NCBI GenBank assembly: GCA_913046335.1 | Contig: CAJWSU010000008.1 | Location: 1 to 64,000, forward strand | Direction of reading: 5' to 3' | Length of the DNA stretch: 64,000 nt | Origin: TMED109 sp002684605 | GTDB taxonomy: Bacteria; Pseudomonadota; Alphaproteobacteria; TMED109 | Part shown: positions 1 through 8,887 of the stretch, one piece after another | How positions within the stretch are numbered: the stretch's first letter is position 1 | How the letters are laid out: the number at the start of each line of letters is the position of its first letter | Program-made: the position numbers and the translations under genes | Notes under the pieces: generated by a model | Databases searched by the model: none | What the model saw: only the letters and a program-made list of their open reading frames with translations | What the model was told of the DNA's origin: nothing

Positions 1-815
1 CCCGAAACTTTAATCTTTTTAATTCTTCTCATATCAGCGTCTATAATTTTAAAAACTAGGCCATTAGATTGCCTAATTTCTTTTCCGACTTCGGGAATAC
101 TTTTTTGAAAATAAAAAATTAAACCTCCTAATGTATCTACATCTATTGAAGGGTCTATTAATGCACAGTTATAATGTGCCTCAAGTTCATTAAGTGGTAT
201 TCGAGCATCTACTATTATTGAATTATCTACATTATTACTTAAAATAAGATTGTAATTAGTATCATGTTCATCTTCTATTTCTCCTGTAATCTCTTCAAGT
301 AGGTCTTCTATAGTGATTAATCCGTCCGTACCCCCATGTTCATCTACAACAATAGATAAATGAACTTTAGAGCTTCTCATTTCTTGAAATAAAACAGATA
401 TTGGAGTTGAAGGTGCAGAAATAATCACTTTTCTTATAATGTTTTTTAATAGAAAACTTTCTTCAGCATGCCAATAAGCTAGAATATCCTTAACATGCAC
501 CATACCAATGATTTCATCTAAAGTTCCTTTATACACTGGTAGCCTAGAATGAGCAGCCTTTCTAAAAACATTGATACACTCCTCTAAAGTTATAGTCTCT
601 GACACTGCTACTATATCAGCTCTTGGAACCATTGCCTCTTCTACTTCAATAGAAGAAAACCCTATAACATTATCAAGCATAACCCTTTCTGAATATGAGA
701 GGCCAGCTTTTTTTCCTAACGACCTTACTTCACCTCTTGTGCTTTCTAAGTCTATTTTTTTTTCATTCTTTTTTAAAAAAAATTTATTAAAAATGCTGAA
801 TTTATTAATAATCAT
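1..815 (-). CDS. corC: CorC/HlyC-family CBS-domain protein, 3' end cut by window edge
   Basis: The reverse-strand frame from an ATG at 815 stays open to base 1, giving 271 codons without a stop, so the C-terminus lies outside the window. The N-terminus is basic and lysine-rich. It is followed by a paired CBS region: MVPRADIVAVSE near residue 60, then IIGMVHVKDIL, then VVDEHGGTDGLITIEDLLEE near 160. After this comes the start of the CorC_HlyC domain. CorC-type proteins are linked to magnesium/cobalt efflux or, as YbeX, to ribosome metabolism; the order ybeZ-ybeY-corC seen here is the conserved one. The gene starts 11 bases downstream of the ybeY stop, so the two are probably co-transcribed. 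No membrane DUF21 domain precedes the CBS pair, which fits the soluble short form. Confidence 0.85.
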   Translation of the reverse strand, partial: MIINKFSIFNKFFLKKNEKKIDLESTRGEVRSLGKKAGLSYSERVMLDNVIGFSSIEVEEAMVPRADIVAVSETITLEECINVFRKAAHSRLPVYKGTLDEIIGMVHVKDILAYWHAEESFLLKNIIRKVIISAPSTPISVLFQEMRSSKVHLSIVVDEHGGTDGLITIEDLLEEITGEIEDEHDTNYNLILSNNVDNSIIVDARIPLNELEAHYNCALIDPSIDVDTLGGLIFYFQKSIPEVGKEIRQSNGLVFKIIDADMRRIKKIKVS

Positions 816-825
816 TTATAAAACC

Positions 826-1311
826 TCATGAATAATTATATTTAATATAAGGGTCTTTAATACCGACCTTAGCTAAAATTATTTTTTCATAGTTTATCAT
901 TTTTGTTTCATCTTTTTTATTTATGTGGTCATAGCCGCATAAATGTAATGTCCCATGAACTATTAAATGTATCATGTGATCAGTTAAAGAAATTTTTCTA
1001 AGTAAAGATTCTTTTTTTAAAACCCCGTAAGAAATTAGAATGTCTCCTAAATAACTTTGTTGTTCATCTAGCAATAAATTTTTATTTGGAAAAGCTAAAA
1101 CATTTGTGGCGCAATTTTTATTCCTCCACTTCTTATTAAAGAAAAGCATCTCTTGATCATCCGTTAATCTAATAGTAATTTCAGAATTTGAAATTTTACA
1201 TTTTTTTAAAGTAATATTAATAGCCTGATATGATAAACCATAAGCCATTAATTTATCCCATTTTTTATTAACCAAATCAAAATTTACAAATATCCTATCT
1301 TGGTTTTTCAA
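826..1311 (-). CDS. ybeY: Endoribonuclease YbeY (16S rRNA maturation)
   Basis: This 161-residue protein carries the YbeY zinc signature HGTLHLCGYDH, with H119, H123 and H129 as the expected metal ligands. YbeY is a single-strand endoribonuclease acting in 16S rRNA 3'-end processing and ribosome quality control. The start is a TTG at 1311 lying 17 bases inside phoH. An ATG at codon 22 would cut into the family N-terminal strand, so I prefer the TTG. The overlap implies translational coupling with the PhoH gene. Length and motif are normal for the family. Confidence 0.92.
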   Translation of the reverse strand: MKNQDRIFVNFDLVNKKWDKLMAYGLSYQAINITLKKCKISNSEITIRLTDDQEMLFFNKKWRNKNCATNVLAFPNKNLLLDEQQSYLGDILISYGVLKKESLLRKISLTDHMIHLIVHGTLHLCGYDHINKKDETKMINYEKIILAKVGIKDPYIKYNYS

Positions 1312-2281
1312 CAGACTTTTCTATCCTTTCATAAGCATTTACAATTTTTTGAACTAAAGGATGTCTTACTACATCTTTATCATTGAAATAAATTTGAGTT
1401 ACTTTTTCAGTAATAAAATTAGTTACCTTTAAAGCCTCCGATAAGCCTGAAGAAACATTATTTGGCAAATCTATTTGAGTTATATCACCAGTAATTACCA
1501 TCCTTGAATTAAATCCTAAACGTGTTAGAAACATCTTCATTTGCATTTTACTAGTATTTTGTGCTTCATCTAAAATAATATAGGCATTTGATAAAGTTCT
1601 TCCCCTCATAAAAGCTAAAGGAGCAATTTCTATAACTCCAATTTCCATGTACTTTTCTATCTTTTTAAAAGATAAGACATCTTCTAATGCGTCATATAAT
1701 GGCCTTAGATATGGATCAACTTTATCTTTTAAATCGCCGGGTAAAAAACCTAGTTTTTCTCCTGCTTCTACTGCAGGCCTAGATAAAATTATTTTCGATA
1801 CCTCTTCTTTTTCTAGCATTTCTACAGCATGAGCTACCGGTAAATATGTTTTACCAGTTCCCGCTGGTCCAACTCCAAAAGTTAATTCAGAAACATTCAA
1901 AGCATCAATATATTTATTTTGTGTATGGGTTCTTGCCCTAACAGTCTTCTTATCCGTTTTAATAAGTGGTGTGTCAGATTCCTTTTTACGAATAAAATTA
2001 TTTTCTACACTCTTCATTCTTATACTAGCATCTACTTCCTCAAAATCTATATCAAAGCCTTTTTCAAGCTGCCCATACAAATCATTTAAAACATTTTTAG
2101 CTAAAAGTATTTTTTCACCAGAAATTGAAACATTTTTTCCTCTTACATGCAAATTAACATTTAATAAATATTCTATCCTACGTAAATTTTTATCAAATTG
2201 ACCAAATAAATCTGGTATTAAAGATTCATTATTAAAAGAAATAATAATGTTTTCATCTAATCTATTATTTAGTTCTTTCAA
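1295..2281 (-). CDS. ybeZ: PhoH-like ATPase (YbeZ)
   Basis: The 328-residue protein has a Walker A motif GPAGTGKT at residues 138-145 and a Walker B/helicase-like block IILDEAQN near 235, followed by MVITGDITQIDLP. This is typical of the PhoH/YbeZ group. YbeZ is a cytoplasmic NTPase that works with YbeY, and its gene is usually beside it, as here. The start is TTG at 2281; a GGAG Shine-Dalgarno seven bases upstream supports this choice, and no ATG is placed to preserve the N-terminus. It follows miaB by 14 bases, so the run miaB-ybeZ-ybeY-corC looks like one operon. Confidence 0.92.
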   Translation of the reverse strand: MKELNNRLDENIIISFNNESLIPDLFGQFDKNLRRIEYLLNVNLHVRGKNVSISGEKILLAKNVLNDLYGQLEKGFDIDFEEVDASIRMKSVENNFIRKKESDTPLIKTDKKTVRARTHTQNKYIDALNVSELTFGVGPAGTGKTYLPVAHAVEMLEKEEVSKIILSRPAVEAGEKLGFLPGDLKDKVDPYLRPLYDALEDVLSFKKIEKYMEIGVIEIAPLAFMRGRTLSNAYIILDEAQNTSKMQMKMFLTRLGFNSRMVITGDITQIDLPNNVSSGLSEALKVTNFITEKVTQIYFNDKDVVRHPLVQKIVNAYERIEKSVEKPR

Positions 2282-2295
2282 TTAGTATCTCCAAA

Positions 2296-3621
2296 TCACT
2301 GAACAACCTCTCCTTTTAAGCTATTTTTATCTGCATCAAAAACCTTAATATTTAATATATCTCCTATATCATAATTATCTTCTAATAAATGTACTGCTTG
2401 CATATATGGACTTCTTCCAACTAATTGATTATTTTTTTTTCTTCTTTCAATTAAGATGTCCATATTCTTGCCAATAAAGGATCTGTTAAAATATAGTTGT
2501 TGAGAATATAATATCTCTTGTAATCTCAAAAGTCTTTCCGACTTTATTGACTCCGCAACTTGCCCTTTCATAATGGACCCTGGTGTACCTGGCCTTCTAG
2601 AATATTTAAATGAATATGCCTGTGAATAATTCACTTTTTTAACTAAGTCTAATGTGTTTTCAAATGCCTTACCTGTTTCTCCAGGAAAACCTATAATAAT
2701 ATCAGAAGAAAATACTATATCAGGCCTAGCATCTCTTAATTTTTCAATTATCTTTAAATACTCTAAAGAGGTGTACTTGCGGTTCATAGATTTTAAGACC
2801 TGATCATCTCCAGATTGAACAGGAAGGTGCAAATTTGGCATTAAAGCTTCTATTTCTCCATGTGCATTTATAAGCCCTTCAGTCATATCAGCAGGATGTG
2901 ATGTCATATAACGAATTCTTTTTATACCTTCTAAATTAGCGATTTCAAAAATTAACTTATCTAGTGAAAGAGTTTTATGTTTATATTCTCCATGGTATGC
3001 ATTCACATTTTGGCCTAATAAGCATATTTCTTTTGCCCCCTGTTTAATTAAGTTTTTAGCTTCTAATATAATTTCTTTAACAGGCCTAGAGTATTCCGCT
3101 CCCCTTGTATAAGGAACAACACAAAAACTACAAAATTTATCGCATCCTTCTTGAATGCTTAAAAAAGCAACAGGGTTTTTATTATTTCTTAATTTTTGCA
3201 ATTCATCAAATTTGTTCTCTATAGGAAAATCTGTATCTACTATTCTTTTAGGGTTTTTAAAGTGCTTGTTCAGCATTTCTGGAAGACGATGATATGTTTG
3301 CGGGCCTACTACTATATCAACCATAGGCTGACGTCTAATAATCTCTTTTCCTTCTGCTTGAGCTACACATCCAGCCACTACAATATTTAATTTTTTACCC
3401 TGACTTTTTAAATTAATTTTATGAGGCGCTATTCTTCCCAACTCTGAATATATTTTTTCTGCAGCCTTTTCTCTTATATGACATGTATTTAAAATTATTA
3501 AATCGGCATCATTGTACTGTGTTGTTGGGGTATAGCCATGAGGCTGCATTAACTCGTACATTCTTTCTGAGTCATATACATTCATTTGGCAACCATAAGT
3601 CTTAATGTATATTTTTTTCAT
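2296..3621 (-). CDS. miaB: tRNA-2-methylthio-N6-isopentenyladenosine synthase MiaB
   Basis: The 441-residue protein has the UPF0004 N-domain cysteines C11, C47 and C85, then the radical-SAM CxxxCxxC triad C160, C164 and C167 in EGCDKFCSFCVVPYTRG. A TRAM domain forms the C-terminus. MiaB inserts a methylthio group at C2 of i6A37 in tRNAs reading UNN codons, using two 4Fe-4S clusters. Length and motifs distinguish MiaB from MtaB and RimO with good confidence. The gene begins with ATG at 3621 and probably opens the ybeZ-ybeY-corC transcript. Confidence 0.95.
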   Translation of the reverse strand: MKKIYIKTYGCQMNVYDSERMYELMQPHGYTPTTQYNDADLIILNTCHIREKAAEKIYSELGRIAPHKINLKSQGKKLNIVVAGCVAQAEGKEIIRRQPMVDIVVGPQTYHRLPEMLNKHFKNPKRIVDTDFPIENKFDELQKLRNNKNPVAFLSIQEGCDKFCSFCVVPYTRGAEYSRPVKEIILEAKNLIKQGAKEICLLGQNVNAYHGEYKHKTLSLDKLIFEIANLEGIKRIRYMTSHPADMTEGLINAHGEIEALMPNLHLPVQSGDDQVLKSMNRKYTSLEYLKIIEKLRDARPDIVFSSDIIIGFPGETGKAFENTLDLVKKVNYSQAYSFKYSRRPGTPGSIMKGQVAESIKSERLLRLQEILYSQQLYFNRSFIGKNMDILIERRKKNNQLVGRSPYMQAVHLLEDNYDIGDILNIKVFDADKNSLKGEVVQ

Positions 3622-3685
3622 AAAATTTAATACGCCTTAATTTAAAAAATAATCTTAACAACATTTATTGAAATCATCAAATGCC

Positions 3686-4519
3686 CTAACACTTAGGCGT
3701 CTTATTATTCAATGCGCTGACATTGCCAGCAAGCGCTAAACCCATACCTTGTGCAACTTGCTCCCAGGCTATTTTAGAGAGAGATTTTCTGTCTGATACT
3801 TCTTGAATTGGTTCATGAGCTATAACTAATATATCTACACTGTTTAACTTTAAAATATTCCACAAATGATTCATTAGATCCATATCTCCCCACCAAGAAA
3901 TTAAAGGCCTTTCACTTCTAGACATAGGCAAACCATTTATCCCCTTATAACAAATAGTGACTGCCTGCATTAAATAATTTTCGGACTTATCTATTTTATT
4001 TTCTACAACAGAGAATAAAGAGGATTTAAATTTTAAAACTCTATTTCCGTCTGAAGAAGTACCTTCAGGAAATAGCACGAGTCTTTTTCCTTTATGCAAA
4101 ACCTCATTTATTTCATTTTTTTGCTTAACTGCTTTTATAGCTCTTCTTTCTATAAAAATAGTGTCTTGTAATTTAGCTAAAAAACCAAATAAGGGCCATT
4201 TAGATACTTCTGATTTAGCTATAAAACTTATATTAGTTAGAGAAGACAATATAGAAATATCTATCCAAGATGCATGATTTGAAATTAACAATCCTGGCCT
4301 TTCCTTATGAATTTTTCCCACTAAATTAACCTTAACATTTAAAATTTTTAAAAACCCGATATGAAAAAATCTTGGGATGCTTTTATATAAAGAAAAATTG
4401 AAAGGCCTAAGAATGATTAAGAAAACTAATATTATTAAAAGCCAAAAGCATATAAATAACAATCTTATTATACGCCTTGAATATGTGCATAAATACTTTA
4501 AACATAAAAAAAAATTCAC
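3686..4519 (-). CDS. 1-acylglycerol-3-phosphate O-acyltransferase family (PlsC/OlsA-like)
   Basis: The 277-residue protein has a hydrophobic N-terminal anchor (about residues 15-38), the acyltransferase motif NHASWID (H82, D87), and the substrate-binding PEGT block at 151-154. These define the PlsC/LPLAT fold. The start is a GTG whose last bases overlap the TGA of the upstream GNAT gene (GTGA), implying coupled translation. Pairing with an OlsB-like N-acyltransferase matches the olsBA arrangement in which OlsA acylates lyso-ornithine lipid. A general PlsC role in phosphatidic acid synthesis is equally possible, because this gene pair is widespread in alphaproteobacteria. I cannot separate the two from sequence alone. 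Confidence 0.85.
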   Translation of the reverse strand: MNFFLCLKYLCTYSRRIIRLLFICFWLLIILVFLIILRPFNFSLYKSIPRFFHIGFLKILNVKVNLVGKIHKERPGLLISNHASWIDISILSSLTNISFIAKSEVSKWPLFGFLAKLQDTIFIERRAIKAVKQKNEINEVLHKGKRLVLFPEGTSSDGNRVLKFKSSLFSVVENKIDKSENYLMQAVTICYKGINGLPMSRSERPLISWWGDMDLMNHLWNILKLNSVDILVIAHEPIQEVSDRKSLSKIAWEQVAQGMGLALAGNVSALNNKTPKC

Positions 4520-5337
4520 AATATGGTTATATCCGTTTTATCTAATTCATAATGCGACCTATATCTACTTGTAACTTGCTCTGTTTTAAGTACTATTACT
4601 ATATCAGTTGTTCCAAACTGTTGATCTAAGACAGCTCCTTCACCAATGTAGGCTCCCACTCTTAAGTATCCCTTTACTAATGGTGGTATTAAGCGTCTAG
4701 CTTTTTTTACATCAATTTTTGATTTGGAAATAAAATTCATATTGATATATCTGTTAGGTAAAGCTAACGGCCTAATTTCTTTTGGAGCTAAATGATAATG
4801 GTGCAAATAAGATAAAGGAAGCTCAATTAATTCTTGAGTAACCTCTGGAAAACTAGCGCACCCAAACATAATTTTTATATCATAAAAGAATACATAATTA
4901 GCTATACCTCTCCATAGTAGCTGCATAGTTTGGCCATTTCTATGTTTTATATCCACACAAGAGCGTCCTAATTCTAAAATTTCTCCAGGATAATCTAACA
5001 GGCTTTTAATATTATATTCACCAGCAGAATAAAAACCGCCATTATTTATTGCCTGACTTTTTCTATTTAAACGGTAGGTGCCAACTACTTTATCTAGAAT
5101 GTTTTTTTTTGAATGATCTAATACTAGCAAGTGGTCCCAATATTTATCAAATTTATCATAGTCTCTTTTTGCTTCTAACATTTTTTTATTTGGTTTAGCA
5201 GACATTTCATCATAAAAAACTTTGTATCTTAAAGCTTGTGCTGCATCTATCTCTGCACTATTTTCTGCTAAACGCACTTCTAGATTGCCCGAATGAACAG
5301 GTTCTATAGTTTTAAAAAAGTCTTCTGCAGCGGCCAT
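4516..5337 (-). CDS. olsB: OlsB-like GNAT acyltransferase (ornithine N-acyltransferase family)
   Basis: The 273-residue protein belongs to the acetyltransferase/hemolysin-like GNAT group. Visible landmarks are LRYKVFYDEM near 38-47, the acidic DYDKFDKYWDHLLV segment near 60-73, VGTYRL near 87, and ILELGRSCVD near 120. This is the OlsB pattern. OlsB transfers a 3-hydroxyacyl group from ACP to ornithine, the first step of ornithine-lipid synthesis, a phosphorus-free membrane lipid. The downstream PlsC-like gene overlaps by four bases and could supply the second acylation. Family membership is firm; ornithine specificity is inferred from family and neighbour. Confidence 0.8.
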   Translation of the reverse strand: MAAAEDFFKTIEPVHSGNLEVRLAENSAEIDAAQALRYKVFYDEMSAKPNKKMLEAKRDYDKFDKYWDHLLVLDHSKKNILDKVVGTYRLNRKSQAINNGGFYSAGEYNIKSLLDYPGEILELGRSCVDIKHRNGQTMQLLWRGIANYVFFYDIKIMFGCASFPEVTQELIELPLSYLHHYHLAPKEIRPLALPNRYINMNFISKSKIDVKKARRLIPPLVKGYLRVGAYIGEGAVLDQQFGTTDIVIVLKTEQVTSRYRSHYELDKTDITIL

Positions 5338-5378
5338 ATAATGGATCCTGGTTAATTATTGTATATAATATAATTTAT

Positions 5379-5786
5379 TTAAACTTTTTTTCCATATAAT
5401 TCAAGTCTATGCCCGGTTAATTGATAACCTAGCTCTTTAGCTACTTTATGTTGTAAGGCTTCAATCTCTTCATTTACAAATTCTATTACTTCACCAGATT
5501 CTGTATCAATTAAATGATCATGATGTTCATTACTAAATATCTCATATCGAGACCTCCCATCACCAAAATCCCTAACAACTACTATATTCGTATCTTCAAA
5601 TAATTTCATTGTTCTGTATACTGTAGCCATACTTATCTTAGAATCTACTTTTGAAGATCTCTTAAACACCATGTTAGCATCCGGATGATCATCTGATTTA
5701 GATAGTACTTTTGCAATAACTCTCCTTTGATGCGTTAGCTTAATACTTTTAGCAGCACACATAACCTCAATAGCTGAACTTGCCAT
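5379..5786 (-). CDS. fur: Fur-family metalloregulator (Fur/Mur type)
   Basis: From the ATG at 5786 this encodes 135 residues; a TTG at 5801 would add five, but it lacks a Shine-Dalgarno, while a GGGA lies nine bases before the ATG. The protein has the Fur winged helix (LTHQRRVIAKVL, MATVYRTMKLFED) and the metal-binding HHDHLID loop with following GEVIEF. The structural CxxC zinc motifs of E. coli Fur are absent, and HHDHLID replaces HHDHLIC, as in alphaproteobacterial Fur/Mur proteins. It probably senses iron or manganese. It lies just upstream of the olsB-like gene and is divergent from the TusA-like gene. Confidence 0.88.
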   Translation of the reverse strand: MASSAIEVMCAAKSIKLTHQRRVIAKVLSKSDDHPDANMVFKRSSKVDSKISMATVYRTMKLFEDTNIVVVRDFGDGRSRYEIFSNEHHDHLIDTESGEVIEFVNEEIEALQHKVAKELGYQLTGHRLELYGKKV

Positions 5787-5895
5787 ATTTAATATTCCCA
5801 ATTATAAAAAACTATTTTCATTATATTAAAATAATAGCTTATATTTAACATTAATTTGTAATAAAGTGTAAGAAAAAAAACATTGGCAGCATATT

Positions 5896-6129
5896 ATGAA
5901 TAAAAATATAATTAAAGAAATAGATCTTTTAAATGAAATTTGTCCTATGACCTTTGTGAAAACAAAGCTTGCTCTAGAAAAAATTAATCAAGGAGAAAGA
6001 ATAAAAGTTATATATAACAGCCAAGAAGCCAAAACTAATGTTCCTAAATCTATAATTGAAATAAATCATAAAGTTATTTCAATTATAGATTTAGATAAAG
6101 AAAAATTTTATATTATAATACAAAAATAA
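5896..6129 (+). CDS. TusA-like sulfurtransferase-family protein
   Basis: The 77-residue protein begins with a short beta strand and then the CPMTFVKTKLALEKI segment, which matches the CPxP active-site helix of the TusA/SirA/YedF family with Cys16 in the catalytic position. TusA proteins carry persulfide sulfur for tRNA thiolation and cofactor synthesis; this alphaproteobacterial subgroup has no proven role. The second proline of CPxP is replaced (CPMT), as is common in the subgroup. It is divergent from fur across 109 bases and ends one base before the convergent rimI-like gene. Confidence 0.75.
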   Translation: MNKNIIKEIDLLNEICPMTFVKTKLALEKINQGERIKVIYNSQEAKTNVPKSIIEINHKVISIIDLDKEKFYIIIQK

Positions 6130-6130
6130 C

Positions 6131-6607
6131 CTATTTTTTTTGTAACTGCATTACTATAGCATCAATTTTTTTTCTTACCTTATTTCCCTTAAAAACTAAA
6201 TAATAGTTTTTACGTTGGCCAATTTTTTTAAAACCAAAGTTCTTATAAAAATTTATGGCATTTATATTACTAACTGCTACCTCTAAAATTAGATGCCCTT
6301 TAAATTCTGGCCTATTTATTATATAATTAAGTAAAGATTTTCCTATTTGCTTTTTTTGGTAACTGCTTTCTATAGCGATTGTGATAATTTCAGAAGAATC
6401 TTGATCAAAACGAACTATAGTAAAGCCCACAATTATATTATCATAAATGCAATAAAATATATGTGCCCCAATATTAATTAAATCATTAAAATCTTTAAAA
6501 GACCAATTTCTAAAATTAAATTTATTAAAAGCAGAATCGTAAATACTCACTAATTGATCTATAATTTCTGTATCAATTGTTTTTAAGATAAAAATATTGT
6601 TTTTCAT
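6131..6607 (-). CDS. rimI: GNAT N-acetyltransferase, RimI-like
   Basis: The 158-residue protein is a single GNAT domain. The acetyl-CoA segment is ESSYQKKQIGKSLLNYII, a slightly degenerate Q/RxxGxG/A loop. The C-terminal NAINFYKNFGFKKIGQRKNYY is typical of RimI, which acetylates the N-terminal residue of ribosomal protein S18. The gene starts directly after the stop of tsaB, the usual alphaproteobacterial tsaB-rimI order, which supports the RimI name. Sequence alone would only say GNAT. Confidence 0.8.
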   Translation of the reverse strand: MKNNIFILKTIDTEIIDQLVSIYDSAFNKFNFRNWSFKDFNDLINIGAHIFYCIYDNIIVGFTIVRFDQDSSEIITIAIESSYQKKQIGKSLLNYIINRPEFKGHLILEVAVSNINAINFYKNFGFKKIGQRKNYYLVFKGNKVRKKIDAIVMQLQKK

Positions 6608-7285
6608 TTATTTAATTATCGGGTTATTTTTCCAGGTAGATGGTTTTTGTGCATTAACCTCTCTAAGGTAGATTGGATTAGGTTCAGTGAAATGTTTGCT
6701 TACTATTGCATCTTTAGCAGTGTAAAATAAGCTTTCAGGTGTAGGACTATCAATACTATACATTTCGCCGTGAAAATTAATATTTTTTGCTAATATTTCA
6801 ACATCATTTCCTACTAAAACAATATCATTAATTGATACAGGCAGCTCAATTTCTTCATCAATATTTATTAACCGGGGAGGAACAATAGATTTATTAAATT
6901 GATTAAAGAACTCTATATAATAAAAATTTGGCGAAGCCTTAATAATGGAAAAAATTTTTTTATTATTATTATTGGAAAAGCTTCTGCTAATAGCTTCTAA
7001 AGAAGATAGACCAGCAATTTGCGTATTATTAGTAATTGCAAAACCTTTAACAAAAGATAAAGAAACTCTTATACCATTAAAATTACCAGGCCCAATTGTA
7101 GAAAATAGAATATCTAGATCGCTTAAATTAAGATTTAATTCACTAATCATGCTTTGAATACTATTAAATAGGATTCCTGCACGGTCTCTTTTAAGAGCTA
7201 TTTTATTTTTATAAACTACCTTATTATTATGTGACAATAATATTACTAGATGACTTAAAGAAAGGTCCAATACAATAAAATTCAA
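6608..7285 (-). CDS. tsaB: tRNA threonylcarbamoyladenosine biosynthesis protein TsaB
   Basis: The 225-residue protein starts with a strand-rich ASKHA-like segment (IVLDLSLSHLVILLS) and has the TsaB block STIGPGNFNGIRVSLSFVKG near residues 62-81. TsaB is the inactive TsaD paralogue that scaffolds TsaC/TsaD/TsaE in t6A37 tRNA modification. The start is TTG at 7285, seven bases after GAGG; the nearby ATG is out of frame and meets a stop. RimI follows immediately. Divergence is high but family assignment is secure. Confidence 0.88.
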   Translation of the reverse strand: MNFIVLDLSLSHLVILLSHNNKVVYKNKIALKRDRAGILFNSIQSMISELNLNLSDLDILFSTIGPGNFNGIRVSLSFVKGFAITNNTQIAGLSSLEAISRSFSNNNNKKIFSIIKASPNFYYIEFFNQFNKSIVPPRLINIDEEIELPVSINDIVLVGNDVEILAKNINFHGEMYSIDSPTPESLFYTAKDAIVSKHFTEPNPIYLREVNAQKPSTWKNNPIIK

Positions 7286-7368
7286 AACATATCCTCATTT
7301 ATTTACTTAATAAATTTAAATCGATATGATTATTATAGTCTTCTTTATAGATTATAAAAAGGGAAAGA

Positions 7369-7935
7369 ATGAAACTAATTGAAATTACAGAAGAAATGTA
7401 TGATGTTTCTATAGAATTAGCATATGCAAGAAGTGATAATTTCACTGGAAAAAAAATATATAAAAACAATAAATGTTTTATTCATGAAGATGCTCTGCCA
7501 AAATTGTTATCTGCAATTTATTTAGCAAATTCTCTAGGGTATAGATTTAAAATTTATGATGCCTATAGGCCATCATCCGCTCAACAGGCCTTATGGAATT
7601 TCTGCCCTGATAAGAATTTTATTACTCCTCCTGATAAAGGGTCTCCTCATTCCCGAGGAATAGCCATTGATTTAACTTTAATGAAAAATAATGAAATAAT
7701 AGACATGGGAACCAGCTTTGATTACTTATATAAAAAATCTCATCATAGTAACACTGAGATATCTATTAAATGTCAAAAAAATAGAATGATTCTTTTAGGA
7801 ATCATGACAGCTGCTGGGTGGGATTTTTATGAAAATGAATGGTGGCATTATCAATTACATAATAGTAAAACATGGCCATTAATTAATGATAAAAATATTG
7901 AAAAAATAATTATGGGAATAAAGAAAGTTAAATGA
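7369..7935 (+). CDS. ddpX: D-alanyl-D-alanine dipeptidase, VanX/DdpX type
   Basis: The 188-residue protein has the M15D peptidase signature: the oxyanion arginine in YDAYRPSS (R67), the zinc ligands H94 and D101 in SPHSRGIAIDLTL, and E157/H160 in ENEWWHYQ. VanX/DdpX enzymes hydrolyse free D-Ala-D-Ala; in Gram-negative bacteria they serve murein turnover. No VanH/VanA ligase lies nearby, so glycopeptide resistance is not indicated. No clear signal peptide is seen, which suggests a cytoplasmic enzyme. AAGGGA precedes the ATG. The gene overlaps the next one by four bases, so the two are co-expressed. Confidence 0.9.
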   Translation: MKLIEITEEMYDVSIELAYARSDNFTGKKIYKNNKCFIHEDALPKLLSAIYLANSLGYRFKIYDAYRPSSAQQALWNFCPDKNFITPPDKGSPHSRGIAIDLTLMKNNEIIDMGTSFDYLYKKSHHSNTEISIKCQKNRMILLGIMTAAGWDFYENEWWHYQLHNSKTWPLINDKNIEKIIMGIKKVK

Positions 7936-8879
7936 GTTTATTAGTTAAAGCTATTTATTTGATTACTTGTTTTTACTTAAGTAATTTTATTATAAAAGTT
8001 GCTCAAGCAGATATAGTTGTGGTGGCTTATGATAATTTTTCTAATAAAGGTTTCGATTTAGAAGTAATAGATAAGCATATTAAGTTACTGAATAATAAAA
8101 AATATTATGTATTAAGTACTAATACTATTATAGATGCCATTTCTTCTGCAAAAATTTTGCCTAATTACTCTGTAGCAATAACAATAACAAGTAATAAAAA
8201 ACAAATTATTAATAATATATGGCCATCGATGGCAACAGCCTCACTTCCATTTACTTTATTTATTGAGCCTCATTTAATTAATAATGGTATTAATAATATG
8301 CAATGGGAAGATATAAAAACTCTACATAACAATGGAGTTGAAATAGGTATTAGTAGCACGCCTAAAAAAATTGTAAGTGCTATTAAATTATATAAAAATA
8401 ATTTATCTTTAGATCCAATTAGTTATCAATATAAACTAGGTATTTGGTCTAAAGAAGAAATACAAATATTGAAAGAAAATAAAATTAAAATAGCATTTGG
8501 AGACAACTCAGGGCCAGTTAGTCTCAGAATGAATATGTATAAATTACCTCGTTTTAATATTTCAGGTAAATTCTCAAATATCGAAAGATTAAAAATTGTA
8601 TTAGAAACCTTGCCTCTTGAAGTATCTAAAATATTGCCGGACACTAATACTCTTATTAGCAACCCTCCATTATATGGTTTTACTTTATTACATAAGGATC
8701 AAAATCCTAAGTGTTATACTAATAATAATAATGAAGCCGAAGTGATTACTGTTAATGAGAATAGAATAGAAGTAAGAACTAAAAAGTTTAATGGGTCAAA
8801 AGCAAGAATAAATTGCATCTCTAAAAATTCTAATGATAGACTTTTATGGCATGGTTCATTATTTTGGGTAAATAAATAA
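7932..8879 (+). CDS. Secreted polysaccharide-deacetylase-like protein without catalytic residues
   Basis: The 315-residue protein has an N-terminal signal peptide ending near AQADIV (about residue 27). I recognise it as a divergent member of an alphaproteobacterial NodB-fold family from YSVAITITSNKK near 79, LPFTLFIEP near 104, MQWEDIKTLHNNGVEIG near 120-136, and the late NPPLYGFTL. In active relatives the first strand ends in a DD pair and the segment after GVxIG carries the HxxxH zinc site. Here these are TS and SSTPKK, so metal binding and catalysis are probably lost. It is translationally coupled to the dipeptidase gene. A non-enzymatic, glycan-binding role is possible but unproven. Confidence 0.65.
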   Translation: MSLLVKAIYLITCFYLSNFIIKVAQADIVVVAYDNFSNKGFDLEVIDKHIKLLNNKKYYVLSTNTIIDAISSAKILPNYSVAITITSNKKQIINNIWPSMATASLPFTLFIEPHLINNGINNMQWEDIKTLHNNGVEIGISSTPKKIVSAIKLYKNNLSLDPISYQYKLGIWSKEEIQILKENKIKIAFGDNSGPVSLRMNMYKLPRFNISGKFSNIERLKIVLETLPLEVSKILPDTNTLISNPPLYGFTLLHKDQNPKCYTNNNNEAEVITVNENRIEVRTKKFNGSKARINCISKNSNDRLLWHGSLFWVNK

Positions 8880-8887
8880 AAAAATAG

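Noticed and set aside
7369..7935. Vancomycin-resistance gene cluster
   Set aside because: Only a VanX-type dipeptidase is present, without VanH, VanA or VanRS; such enzymes are common in wall turnover of Gram-negative bacteria.
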